In this document: positions 7,583 through 16,360 of the stretch, piece by piece
Numbering within the stretch: position 1 is the first letter of the stretch
Layout of the letters: every line of letters starts with the position of its first letter
NCBI GenBank assembly: GCA_947072665.1
Contig: CAMTIW010000013.1
Location: 1-32,676, forward strand
DNA from: an uncultured Fusobacteriaceae bacterium
GTDB taxonomy: Bacteria > Fusobacteriota > Fusobacteriia > Fusobacteriales > Fusobacteriaceae
DNA: 32,676 bases
Reading direction: 5' to 3'
Notes under the pieces: model-generated
Told to the model about the DNA's origin: nothing
Seen by the model: only the letters and a program-made list of their open reading frames with translations
Database searches by the model: none
Translations under genes and position numbers: made by a program

Positions 7583-7963
7583 TTAAAGAGGAGAAATATT
7601 TTCCTCTTCATCTTCTTCATCTTCTTCTGTTAAAACTTTAATATTCTGAATAAAAACATTAACTTCAACAACTTTCAAACCAGTTAAAGAGTTTACATCC
7701 TTAAGTACAGATTTTTGGACATTTTCGGCAACTAGTGCTATATTGTAACCATATAAAACAACAATATAGATATCAATATTACACTCTTTATCTCCTACTT
7801 CAACTTTAATTCCATGAGTAGGTCTTTTTTTACCTAATATTTTACTAAATTCATCAGCTACACCACCCGCTAATTTAAAAACTCCCTCAACATCAGCAGC
7901 GGCCTTAGCGGCAATAGTTTTAACTACATCATCAGCAATTCGAACATTTCCTAAAGTTCCCAT
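7583..7963 (-). CDS. Asp23/Gls24 envelope stress response protein
   Basis: The 126-residue protein begins MGTLGNVRIADDVVKTIAAKAA, then VEGVFKLAGG, and later VGDKECNIDIYIVVLYGYNI and LTGLKVVEVNVFIQNI, the full Asp23 (DUF322) pattern. The C-terminus is a run of acidic residues (EEDEEDEEEN, about 112-122). In Gram-positive bacteria Asp23 is an abundant cytoplasmic protein held under the membrane and linked to cell-envelope stress. The ATG follows TAGGAGG. It lies between accC and amaP, an order also common in Firmicutes near nusB. Confidence 0.92.
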   Translation of the reverse strand: MGTLGNVRIADDVVKTIAAKAAADVEGVFKLAGGVADEFSKILGKKRPTHGIKVEVGDKECNIDIYIVVLYGYNIALVAENVQKSVLKDVNSLTGLKVVEVNVFIQNIKVLTEEDEEDEEENISPL

Positions 7964-8010
7964 TGTAATACCTCCTATAGCTTAAAATAATTATCTCATA
8001 TATTAATACA

Positions 8011-9354
8011 TTATTTAATGAAGTTTTCCTCTAAAAATTTTGTAGATGTTTTTCCAGAGTTAAACAACTCATTTTCTAAAACTTTTAAATGGAAGGAAAT
8101 AGTAGTATCAACACCTTCTATAATATACTCACTAAGAGCTCTTTTCATTTTTGCTATAGCTCTTTCTCTTGTTAAATCATAAACTATAAGTTTTGAAATC
8201 ATAGAGTCATAATAAGGAGAGATTTCATAACCTTGATATGCGTGGGAATCAATTCTAACTCCATTGCCACCTGGTGCGATATATCTTGTTAAAATACCTG
8301 GAGAAGGTAAAAAATCACAATCAGTATCTTCAGCATTTATTCTACACTCTATTGCATGTCCATAGAGATGAACATCCTCTTGTTTTATGTTTAATCTTTC
8401 TCCTTCAGCAATTTTGATTTGAAGTTTTATTATGTCAAGTCCAGTTACAAGTTCAGTAATAGTATGTTCAACTTGAATCCTTGTGTTCATCTCCATAAAA
8501 TAAAACTTATTATCTTTATCTACAAGGAATTCAATAGTACCAACAGAATCATAATTAATTGATTTTGCTAGTCTTACTGCAGATTCTCCCATTTCCTTTC
8601 TAACTTTTGAAGGTAGAAAAATAGCAGGAGCTTCTTCGATAAGTTTTTGATGTCTTCTTTGAATAGAGCAATCTCTTTCACCCAAGTGAATTACATTTCC
8701 AAATTTATCACCAACAATCTGTATTTCGATATGTCTTGGATTTTCAACAAATTTTTCTATATAGACATCTGGATTTCCAAAAGCAGCATCAGCTTCTGTT
8801 TGTGCTGCAACCATATTTATTCTAAGTTCATCATCATTTTTTGCAACTCTCATACCTTTTCCACCACCACCAGCAGTGGCTTTTATCATTACAGGGTAAC
8901 CAATTTTATCATTTATAATAGTAATAGCTTCTTCAGGTGTATCAATAATTCCAGTTCCATTTGTAAGAGGAACATTATTCTCAATTGCAGTAGCTCTAGC
9001 AGTGGCTTTATCCCCCATTTTAGTAATACAATCAGAATTTGGTCCAATAAAAGTTATATTATGTTGGTCACAAATAGCTGAAAATTTAACATTTTCAGAT
9101 AAAAAACCATAACCAGGATGAATAGCATCGGCCCCAGTAACTTGAGCTGCTGCTATGATATTAGAAATTTTCAAATAAGAGTCACTACTAGAAACTCCTC
9201 CTATACAGATAGCTTCGTCAGCTAAGAGAACGTGTAGACTATCTTTATCTGCAATAGAATATACAGCAACAGTTTTAATATCTAGTTCTTTAGCTGCACG
9301 AATAATTCTAACAGCTATTTCTCCTCTGTTGGCAACAAGTATTTTTTTAAACAT
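8011..9354 (-). CDS. accC: Biotin carboxylase subunit AccC
   Basis: AccC uses ATP and bicarbonate to carboxylate biotin on a carrier protein, the first half-reaction of acetyl-CoA carboxylase. At 447 residues it has family length. It starts MFKKILVANRGEIAVRIIRA, has the ATP-grasp loop KATAGGGGKGMR near residues 155-166, GERDCSIQRRHQKLIEEAP near 230-248, and the catalytic MNTRIQVEH near 287-295. The ATG at 9354 is chosen because an ATG four codons upstream lies inside the GGAGGA ribosome binding site. It follows accB by 33 bases. No carboxyltransferase (accA/accD) gene is present here, and the neighbouring carrier lacks its biotin lysine, so the enzyme's real carrier is uncertain. Confidence 0.96.
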   Translation of the reverse strand: MFKKILVANRGEIAVRIIRAAKELDIKTVAVYSIADKDSLHVLLADEAICIGGVSSSDSYLKISNIIAAAQVTGADAIHPGYGFLSENVKFSAICDQHNITFIGPNSDCITKMGDKATARATAIENNVPLTNGTGIIDTPEEAITIINDKIGYPVMIKATAGGGGKGMRVAKNDDELRINMVAAQTEADAAFGNPDVYIEKFVENPRHIEIQIVGDKFGNVIHLGERDCSIQRRHQKLIEEAPAIFLPSKVRKEMGESAVRLAKSINYDSVGTIEFLVDKDNKFYFMEMNTRIQVEHTITELVTGLDIIKLQIKIAEGERLNIKQEDVHLYGHAIECRINAEDTDCDFLPSPGILTRYIAPGGNGVRIDSHAYQGYEISPYYDSMISKLIVYDLTRERAIAKMKRALSEYIIEGVDTTISFHLKVLENELFNSGKTSTKFLEENFIK

Positions 9355-9387
9355 TTTTTCCTCCATAAGCTTTTTGATACATAATGA

Positions 9388-9789
9388 CTATTTTTTTAAT
9401 TTGATAATTTTTTTGTTATAGTCAACAACATCTCCATCTTGAACTAAAACTTCAACAATTTTTCCAGATACTTCTGAAATAATAGGACTTTGAACTCCCA
9501 TGGCAAGAATATATCCAATTTCATCACCAATATTAATATCTGAATTTATTGAAAGGGAAATATTGTTATTTTTATAAAAATAACCAATTCCATTAGATAG
9601 AATTTCTGTATATATTTCTATTTTTTCTTTTTTAGTAATATTTTCAATGGCATTATTTTTAAGTTGTTCTTCTCGTTTAAAAGGTTTTTTTACTGAAAAA
9701 TTAAAATCAGGTGATTCATAAGATAATTCAGTAAGATTTTCAGAATCTAAAATTCTGATAAGTTCATCTGTTGTAATATTGTTTTTCAC
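9388..9789 (-). CDS. accB: AccB-like biotin carrier lacking the biotinyl lysine
   Basis: The 133-residue protein has an N-terminal AccB region (DELIRILDSENLTELSYES, then a basic linker) and a C-terminal biotinyl fold. Against E. coli BCCP the segment GDEIGYILAMGVQSPI aligns without gaps to GDTLCIVEAMKMMNQI, so the acceptor lysine of AMKM is Gly98 and the next Met is Val. The rest of the fold is well kept (VSGKIVEVLVQDGDVV). The Gly codon is GGA; a lysine codon needs at least two changes, so one sequencing error does not explain it. The start is a GTG at 9789, five bases after GGAGG; a TTG at 9801 overlaps that site. It lies 16 bases after dnaE and just before accC. Either it is a non-biotinylated structural or regulatory relative, or it is losing function. 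Confidence 0.85.
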   Translation of the reverse strand: MKNNITTDELIRILDSENLTELSYESPDFNFSVKKPFKREEQLKNNAIENITKKEKIEIYTEILSNGIGYFYKNNNISLSINSDINIGDEIGYILAMGVQSPIISEVSGKIVEVLVQDGDVVDYNKKIIKLKK

Positions 9790-9805
9790 TATATCCTCCA
9801 AAAAA

Positions 9806-12800
9806 TTATTTTATTAAAATTTTTTCTAAGCCTATAAGCTCACTCACTTGTTCTAAAAATAAAGGTGATATTGCAATTTTATATTTACTCATTTTTGTTT
9901 CTTTCGTAGTACCAATTGCGAAGATTAAAGGTGTTCTTCCTGGATGAGAATTCAAAATTTCTTTTAACTTATTAAATTTATGTTTATTCTCTTGTTCAAG
10001 TAAAAGATAACATTTATTTCGAGGCATTCCTCCTATTTCATCTAAACTCATTATATTTTTTAAAATAATTTTACATGTTTCATTTCCTTTGAAGTAATCA
10101 TTTTGAATATAGCCTTCAATAAAAACAGGAATACCAATTTGAATTCGGTCCATAAAGATGTCGTAATCTCGTGGAAATATTGTAACTTGAATAGAACTAA
10201 AGTAGTCTTCTAAAGTAAAAATAGCCATTATTTTAGAATCTTTTTTTGTGACTATTTTCTTTATTGCTCTAATTATACCATATGTTTTTACCCGATGCAT
10301 TAGTTTTTCTTCATTAACTTCTGAAATGTTTTGTAGTTTAAAAGCATGGATAAGAGTTTTAAATTTATCTAGTGGATGTGCACTAAAATAAAAACCTAAG
10401 AATTCTTTTTCAAAATCAAGAATTTCATTAGTATCATATTCTGGAATATTAGATAAATTAAATCTATTTAAAACAGTTTTTCCTTCTCCAAAAAGATTCA
10501 TTTGTTGAATATCATCTTCCCTTGAAATTCTTTCAGAGTAGGCTAAAACTTTTTCTAAACTTTCAAATTTTTGTTTTCTGTTTCCTGGGATAGAATCCAA
10601 TGCACCAGAAAAAATAAGAGAAAGTAAAGATTTTTTAGTCAGTCCTATTTTTTTTGTTCGTGTAACAAATTCATCATAAGTTTTATATTCTCCATTATTA
10701 ATTCTTTCAGAAATAAGTTTATCAACAAAACTATCACCAATATTTTTTATTCCAGAAATGGAGAACCTTATACAACCGTTTTCAGGCTTAAAACCACGAA
10801 CTGGATAATTAACATCAGGTGGTAAAATGATTAATTTATGATTTTTTGCATCATCTATATAATAAGCTATATCATCAATATGATTCATAGATGTTAAAAT
10901 AGCAGAATAGAACTGAACAGGATAATTAGCTTTGAAATATGCAGTCCAATAAGCAATAAGTCCATATGCAGCAGAGTGAGATTTATTGAAACCGTAACCA
11001 GCAAATTTATTAATGAGTTCAAAAACTTCTATTGCTTTTTCATTTGTATAGCCATTTTTCAAAGCACCTTTGACAAAACTATCTCGAGTTTTTTCCATGG
11101 TTAGAATATCTTTTTTACCCATTGCTCTTCTTAAATTATCAGATTCCCCCATGGAGAAGCCACCCATTGTTGAAGCTATTTTCATAACTTGTTCTTGATA
11201 GAGAATAACTCCATAAGTTTCCTGTAAAATATTTTTTAAATTAATATGAGGATATTTAATCTCTTCTAATCCATTTTTGCAATTAACAAAGCTATCCACC
11301 ATTCCAGAACCTAAAGGACCAGGTCTGTAAAGAGCTAAAAGAGCAACTATATCTTCAAATTTATCTGGTTTTAATTTTATCATTAATTTTCGTATTCCAT
11401 AAGATTCCAATTGAAAGACTCCTGTAGAATCCCCATGACTGAGCATATCATAAACTTTTTCATCATTTAATGGTATTTTATTTAGTTCAATATCAAGTTT
11501 ATTTGTTTTTTTTATATAGTCTAAAGTTCTTTGGAGAATAGTTAAATTTCCTAAACCTAAAAAATCCATTTTTAAAATTCCCAAGTCTTCCAGTTCTTTC
11601 ATTTGATACTGAGTAGAAATTGACTCTCCTTTAGAATCAGAATAAAGAGGAATACTATCTGTTAAAGGTTCTCCAGTGATAACTACTCCTGCAGCATGAA
11701 TAGAAGCATGACGCACACTATTTTCAAGTCTTTTAGATAAATCTAAAACTTTTTGAATATCTAAATCTTCACTATATAAAGTTAAAAGCTCAGGGATATT
11801 TTTTATTGAGTTAGCAATAGAACTATCTTGAGGAAGAAGTTTAGCAAGTTTATCTATTTTAGATAGTTCAATTTCTAATACTCTACCCACATCTCTCACT
11901 GCAGCTCTAGCTTTCATTCTTCCAAAAGTTATTATTTGAGCCACATGATCATTCCCATATTTGTTTTTAACATATTCAATGACTTCTCCTCGTCTTTCTT
12001 GGCAAATATCTATATCTATATCTGGCATGGATATTCTTTGAGGGTTTAAGAATCTTTCAAAGATTAAGTTATGTTCAATAGGATCTAAATCTGTAATTTC
12101 TAGAGCATAGGCAACTAGACTACCAGCTGCTGAACCTCTTCCAGGACCTATTGGAATTTTTGATTTTTTAGCAAAAGAAATAAAATCCCAAACAACAATA
12201 AAATATTCTGAAAATCCCATTTTACTTATAATATTTAATTCATATTCAGCTCTTTGAACAATTTCTTCAGAAAGGCCTACATAAAAGTTATCATTGATAT
12301 AATTAGAAAAATTTTCATAATTAAATCTTTTTTGTAATCCTTTAAAAACATTTATTTTTAAAAAATCATCAATAGTTGTTATTGTTTCATTTTTAGGGAA
12401 TATATATTTAGGGAACTTAAATTTTCCGAATTCTATATGTATATTACACTTAGAAGCTATAATTGTAGTATTATTTATGGCATTTAAAACAGCTGAATTT
12501 AGACTTTCTAAATTTGATAAAGGAATATTTTCTTCTTTTTTAAACATTAAACTTTCTAATACTTGCTCTCTACTTTTAAAAAAAAGTTCAGTTGTTTTTA
12601 TTTTCATCCTTTTCTCATCAGAAATTTTTGAACCAGTTTGAAGACATAACATAATATCTTGAAGAGTATGATCACCATTATTAATATAGTGTGTGTCATT
12701 AGTTGCCACAAGTTCTAAATTATGAAATTTAGAATAATTAATGAGCTCAATATTTAGTTCTTTTTGACCAGGTACTCCATTTCCTTGAATTTCTATATAA

Positions 12801-13315
12801 AAATTTTCTTTTCCAAAAATATCTATATATTCTTGAATAATATTATTTATTATATCAGAAGATTTTTTTTCTAAAATTCCACGGGAAATTTCACCACTCA
12901 TACAAGCGGATAATGCAATTAAGCCCTCACTATGTTCTTTTAAATATGCTTTTGTTATTCTAGGTTTATAGTAAAATCCTTTAAGAAATCCAAAAGACGA
13001 AATTTTTATAAGGTTTTCATATCCTATATTATTTTTAGCTAATAAAATTAAATGAAAATTTTCTCTATTTTGTTCTTCTTTAATATTTAAATTTATATCA
13101 TTAGTAATATATGCTTCCATTCCAAGTATTGGTTTTATACCTTTTTTTATTGCTAATTTATAAAATTCTATAGCTCCAAACATATTTCCATGATCAGTAA
13201 TAGCAAGAGAATTCATACCTAATTCCTTTGCTTTAGATAAATAATTATCTATTTGGCCAACTCCATCCAGAAGGCTATATTCAGTGTGAAGATGTAAATG
13301 TACAAAGTTTTTCAT
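9806..13315 (-). CDS. dnaE: DNA polymerase III alpha subunit DnaE
   Basis: This is the replicative polymerase, 1169 residues. An N-terminal PHP domain begins VHLHLHTEYSLLDG (residues 5-18). The C-family catalytic core contains GPGRGSAAGSLVAY near residue 400, the active-site PDIDIDIC near 430, and RHASIHAAGVVI, DFLGLGNLTI and YRPGPLGSGM further on. FAGYGFNKSHSAAYGLIAYWTA and an OB-fold region near residue 1000 complete the DnaE architecture. The ATG at 13315 follows AAAGGAGGG; an upstream in-frame start at 13372 has no ribosome binding site. It is the first gene of a leftward run that continues into accB with only 16 bases between. Confidence 0.97.
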   Translation of the reverse strand: MKNFVHLHLHTEYSLLDGVGQIDNYLSKAKELGMNSLAITDHGNMFGAIEFYKLAIKKGIKPILGMEAYITNDINLNIKEEQNRENFHLILLAKNNIGYENLIKISSFGFLKGFYYKPRITKAYLKEHSEGLIALSACMSGEISRGILEKKSSDIINNIIQEYIDIFGKENFYIEIQGNGVPGQKELNIELINYSKFHNLELVATNDTHYINNGDHTLQDIMLCLQTGSKISDEKRMKIKTTELFFKSREQVLESLMFKKEENIPLSNLESLNSAVLNAINNTTIIASKCNIHIEFGKFKFPKYIFPKNETITTIDDFLKINVFKGLQKRFNYENFSNYINDNFYVGLSEEIVQRAEYELNIISKMGFSEYFIVVWDFISFAKKSKIPIGPGRGSAAGSLVAYALEITDLDPIEHNLIFERFLNPQRISMPDIDIDICQERRGEVIEYVKNKYGNDHVAQIITFGRMKARAAVRDVGRVLEIELSKIDKLAKLLPQDSSIANSIKNIPELLTLYSEDLDIQKVLDLSKRLENSVRHASIHAAGVVITGEPLTDSIPLYSDSKGESISTQYQMKELEDLGILKMDFLGLGNLTILQRTLDYIKKTNKLDIELNKIPLNDEKVYDMLSHGDSTGVFQLESYGIRKLMIKLKPDKFEDIVALLALYRPGPLGSGMVDSFVNCKNGLEEIKYPHINLKNILQETYGVILYQEQVMKIASTMGGFSMGESDNLRRAMGKKDILTMEKTRDSFVKGALKNGYTNEKAIEVFELINKFAGYGFNKSHSAAYGLIAYWTAYFKANYPVQFYSAILTSMNHIDDIAYYIDDAKNHKLIILPPDVNYPVRGFKPENGCIRFSISGIKNIGDSFVDKLISERINNGEYKTYDEFVTRTKKIGLTKKSLLSLIFSGALDSIPGNRKQKFESLEKVLAYSERISREDDIQQMNLFGEGKTVLNRFNLSNIPEYDTNEILDFEKEFLGFYFSAHPLDKFKTLIHAFKLQNISEVNEEKLMHRVKTYGIIRAIKKIVTKKDSKIMAIFTLEDYFSSIQVTIFPRDYDIFMDRIQIGIPVFIEGYIQNDYFKGNETCKIILKNIMSLDEIGGMPRNKCYLLLEQENKHKFNKLKEILNSHPGRTPLIFAIGTTKETKMSKYKIAISPLFLEQVSELIGLEKILIK

Positions 13316-13363
13316 AGAAAACCCTCCTTTAAGCTTGTAATTAATACAAAATGTTATTATTAA

Positions 13364-13392
13364 AGTATACATTATTTCTTACTAAATTTCAT
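13364..13392 (-). promoter_or_regulatory. Likely promoter of the dnaE-acc-asp23-nusB run
   Basis: On the minus strand ATGAAA (13387-13392) and TATACT (13364-13369) are 17 bases apart, about 50 bases before the dnaE start. It is back to back with the SNF2 promoter at 13411-13439. Confidence 0.5.
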
Positions 13393-13410
13393 AGAAAAAT
13401 ATATTTTATA

Positions 13411-13439
13411 TTGAAAATATTTGTTTTATTTGGTATAAT
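13411..13439 (+). promoter_or_regulatory. Promoter of SNF2 helicase operon
   Basis: TTGAAA (13411-13416) and TATAAT (13434-13439) are 17 bases apart, with TGG directly before the -10 making an extended -10 element. This is among the best protein-gene promoters in the window. The ATG lies 50 bases downstream. Confidence 0.75.
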
Positions 13440-13489
13440 ATGTGCTAACTATATTATTAATTATTTTTTTGAAATGGGAGTTTATTACA

Positions 13490-16327
13490 ATGAAAAAGCT
13501 TGATAAAAATATTTACTTTATGCTGAAAAATAGTGAGATGGGTGCTTATGTTGTAGCTACCTCTAATAGGGGCGAAGAGATAGTAGATATCGAAGAGTGG
13601 TTAGTTGAAGATGAATGGTTACAACTGCCGAAAATAGACAAAGAGATACTTAATTTTATTAGTAAAACTAAAAAAAGAGAATTGTTTACAGAATGGGAAG
13701 ACATATGGGGTGAAGAATTAAGTGATAATAATCTAGGGAATATTGATTTTATAGATAAGTTTAATTTTGATAATAGCTCATTGGAAGAACAAAGAGATAC
13801 GTCTCAGATATATATAAATGATGAAGGATATTTAGTAAATTTACTTTTAGAATCTGAGAATTTTGTGGACGAAAATTTAAAAAAAATTCAGTATATAAAA
13901 GAAGGAAATACTATTTCTTTGAATATATTAGAAGATCCACTAAATAATGAGCAACTTAAAGGAGAACTTTTACTTAATGAACAATATTTAGATTTTATAA
14001 CAATTGATGACTTATACGCTTTTAGAGATATGAAATTTTATAAACTTAATATTGAAAATGATTCTATGTATGGATTAGAAAATTTAAAGATAAGTTTTAA
14101 TACAAATGAACTAGAAAACATTTTAACAATATTTATGAGTAACTTTAAAAATATTCCACTAAATTGCTTAGATTATACTATTGAATATGGCTCTAAAAAA
14201 ACTTTATTACCTCAAATTATAATAGAGAAAATATCTTTGGACAACAGCTTGTATATGAAAGTAATAATAATGGCTTCAACTATGAGTTATGAATTTTTAA
14301 CAGAGAAAGAAATCACTAAAATAGCTTTGGTTAATACTATGGAGAAGAAAATAGTTTGTTCCCAAGTTGATTTGGTAGAATTAGAAAATACAGTTCAAGA
14401 GATAGTTAAATCTCTTATTAAACATCAAAAAAAAATAAAAATAAAAGGTGCATATTTTTTAGATGAAGATAATCTTTTTATTTTACAAGAACGATTAGCT
14501 AAAGAATTTATAGGAAAAGATCTTCTTAAATTAGCTACAAAATATAAAGTGATCGGTACGGAACATCTTAAAAAATATAATATAAAAACAGTAAGACCAA
14601 AAATAATAGGAAGTTTTAAACATTCTATCAACTTTTTAGAGGGAAATGTGGATATAGAAATAGAAGGAGAAAAATTTTCTATTTTAGATGTATTATCAAC
14701 TTATAAAACAGACTCATATATAACTCTTAGCGATGGAACAAATGCTCTTATTAATTATAAATATATAGAAAAATTAGAAAGATTATTTAAAGATGGAGAT
14801 GGTTCTAAAGTTAAAATTTCATTTTTTGATTTACCAATAATAGAAGAAATGATAGATGAAAAAATTTTTTCTGAAGAATTTAAAAAAAGTCGTGACTTCT
14901 TCCAAGGGATAAATACAGTATCAGAGTATGAAACTATATTTCCTAAAATAAAAGCAACACTGAGAGAATATCAAGAGTATGGATATAAATGGTTGAGTTA
15001 TTTAGTTGATAACAATTTAGGTGGTTGTCTTGCAGATGATATGGGACTTGGAAAAACTCTTCAAGCAATTACTTTATTAACAAAGATTCATTCAGAAAAA
15101 AAGGGAACTAGTTTAGTCGTTATGCCGAAAAGTTTAATATATAATTGGGAAAATGAAATTAATAAATTTAGCCCAGGATTAAAATCTGGAATTTATTATG
15201 GAAATACTAGAGATATTTCTATTATGAAGGGAAAAGATGTAATTTTGACTACCTATGGAACCATTAGAAACGATATAGAGAAATTGAGAAAAGAAAACTT
15301 TGAACTTGTTATTTTAGATGAATCACAGAATATAAAAAATGTAAATGCACAGACAACAAAAGCAATAATGCTTTTAAATTCTAATAACAGATTAGCTTTA
15401 AGCGGAACACCAATAGAAAATAATCTGAGTGAACTATATTCATTATTTAGATTTTTAAATCCAGCGATGTTTGGTAGTCTAGATGAATTTAATATGACTT
15501 ATGCCAATCCAATTCAAAGAGATAATGATAAGGATGCTATTCAAGAATTAAAAAAGAAGATTTATCCATTTATTCTTAGAAGAGTAAAAAAAGAAGTTTT
15601 AAAAGATTTACCAGAAAAAATAGAACAGACTTTATTTATTGACATGAATAAAGAACAAAAAAGATTTTATGATGAGCGAAGAATGTATTATTATAACATG
15701 GTAAATACTCACATAAAAGAACAGGGATTAGGAAAATCACAGTTTTATATATTGCAGGCATTGAATGAGTTAAGACAAATTACAAGTTGCCCAGAAAGCA
15801 AAAATATAAATATAACATCAAGTAAAAGAGAAGTACTTATAAATAATGTAGCAGATGCAGTTGCAAATGGACACAAAGTTTTAGTTTTTACAAATTATAT
15901 AAATTCAATAGAAAATGTGTGTAAAGATTTAGATAAATTTGGAATTAAATATCTATCTATGACAGGAGCAACAAAAGATAGACAAAGTTTAGTGGATAAA
16001 TTCCAAAAAGATAGTAGCTATAAAGTATTTGTAATGACTTTAAAAACAGGAGGAGTAGGTCTTAATTTAACTTCGGCAGACACTATATTTATTTATGATC
16101 CTTGGTGGAATAAAACTGTTGAAAATCAAGCTGTGGATAGAGCATACAGGTTGGGGCAGGACAGAACGGTTTTTTCTTATAAATTAATACTAAAAGATAG
16201 TATTGAGGAAAAAATATTAAAACTACAGGAACTAAAAAGTGAGTTATTAGATAATCTTATTTCTGAAGACAATAGTTCGGTTAAATTTTTAACAGAAAAA
16301 GATATTCAGTTTATTCTTGGAGATTAG
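13490..16327 (+). CDS. SNF2-family DEAD/DEAH-box helicase
   Basis: The 945-residue protein is an ATP-driven DNA translocase of the bacterial SNF2/Rad54 type. The motor occupies about residues 495-930: Walker A ADDMGLGKT near 516, LDESQNIKN (motif II, DESQ) near 608, LSGTPIENN (motif III), then the second RecA lobe with LKTGGVGLNLTSADTIFIYDPWW and QAVDRAYRLGQ (motif VI). The segment near 380-440 (FLEGNVDIEIEG to GTNALINYKYIE) resembles the bacterial SNF2-associated region. The first 370 residues match nothing I recognise. The ATG follows a GGGAG site; an in-frame ATG at 13442 lies on the promoter and is rejected. It is followed at 33 bases by a 593-residue partner gene. The target (chromatin-like proteins, RNA polymerase or foreign DNA) is unknown. 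Confidence 0.93.
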   Translation: MKKLDKNIYFMLKNSEMGAYVVATSNRGEEIVDIEEWLVEDEWLQLPKIDKEILNFISKTKKRELFTEWEDIWGEELSDNNLGNIDFIDKFNFDNSSLEEQRDTSQIYINDEGYLVNLLLESENFVDENLKKIQYIKEGNTISLNILEDPLNNEQLKGELLLNEQYLDFITIDDLYAFRDMKFYKLNIENDSMYGLENLKISFNTNELENILTIFMSNFKNIPLNCLDYTIEYGSKKTLLPQIIIEKISLDNSLYMKVIIMASTMSYEFLTEKEITKIALVNTMEKKIVCSQVDLVELENTVQEIVKSLIKHQKKIKIKGAYFLDEDNLFILQERLAKEFIGKDLLKLATKYKVIGTEHLKKYNIKTVRPKIIGSFKHSINFLEGNVDIEIEGEKFSILDVLSTYKTDSYITLSDGTNALINYKYIEKLERLFKDGDGSKVKISFFDLPIIEEMIDEKIFSEEFKKSRDFFQGINTVSEYETIFPKIKATLREYQEYGYKWLSYLVDNNLGGCLADDMGLGKTLQAITLLTKIHSEKKGTSLVVMPKSLIYNWENEINKFSPGLKSGIYYGNTRDISIMKGKDVILTTYGTIRNDIEKLRKENFELVILDESQNIKNVNAQTTKAIMLLNSNNRLALSGTPIENNLSELYSLFRFLNPAMFGSLDEFNMTYANPIQRDNDKDAIQELKKKIYPFILRRVKKEVLKDLPEKIEQTLFIDMNKEQKRFYDERRMYYYNMVNTHIKEQGLGKSQFYILQALNELRQITSCPESKNINITSSKREVLINNVADAVANGHKVLVFTNYINSIENVCKDLDKFGIKYLSMTGATKDRQSLVDKFQKDSSYKVFVMTLKTGGVGLNLTSADTIFIYDPWWNKTVENQAVDRAYRLGQDRTVFSYKLILKDSIEEKILKLQELKSELLDNLISEDNSSVKFLTEKDIQFILGD

Positions 16328-16360
16328 AAAAAGAAAAAATTAAGATAGGGGTTATAAAAA

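Noticed and set aside
8647-9081. A 144-codon open frame on the plus strand opposite accC
   Set aside because: It is antisense to a highly conserved gene, has serine/asparagine-rich composition typical of the reverse of AT-rich coding DNA, and has no convincing ribosome binding site.
13442-13489. Upstream ATG as start of the SNF2 gene
   Set aside because: It lies immediately after the -10 element, where transcription would only be starting, and has no ribosome binding site, while ATG at 13490 has one.
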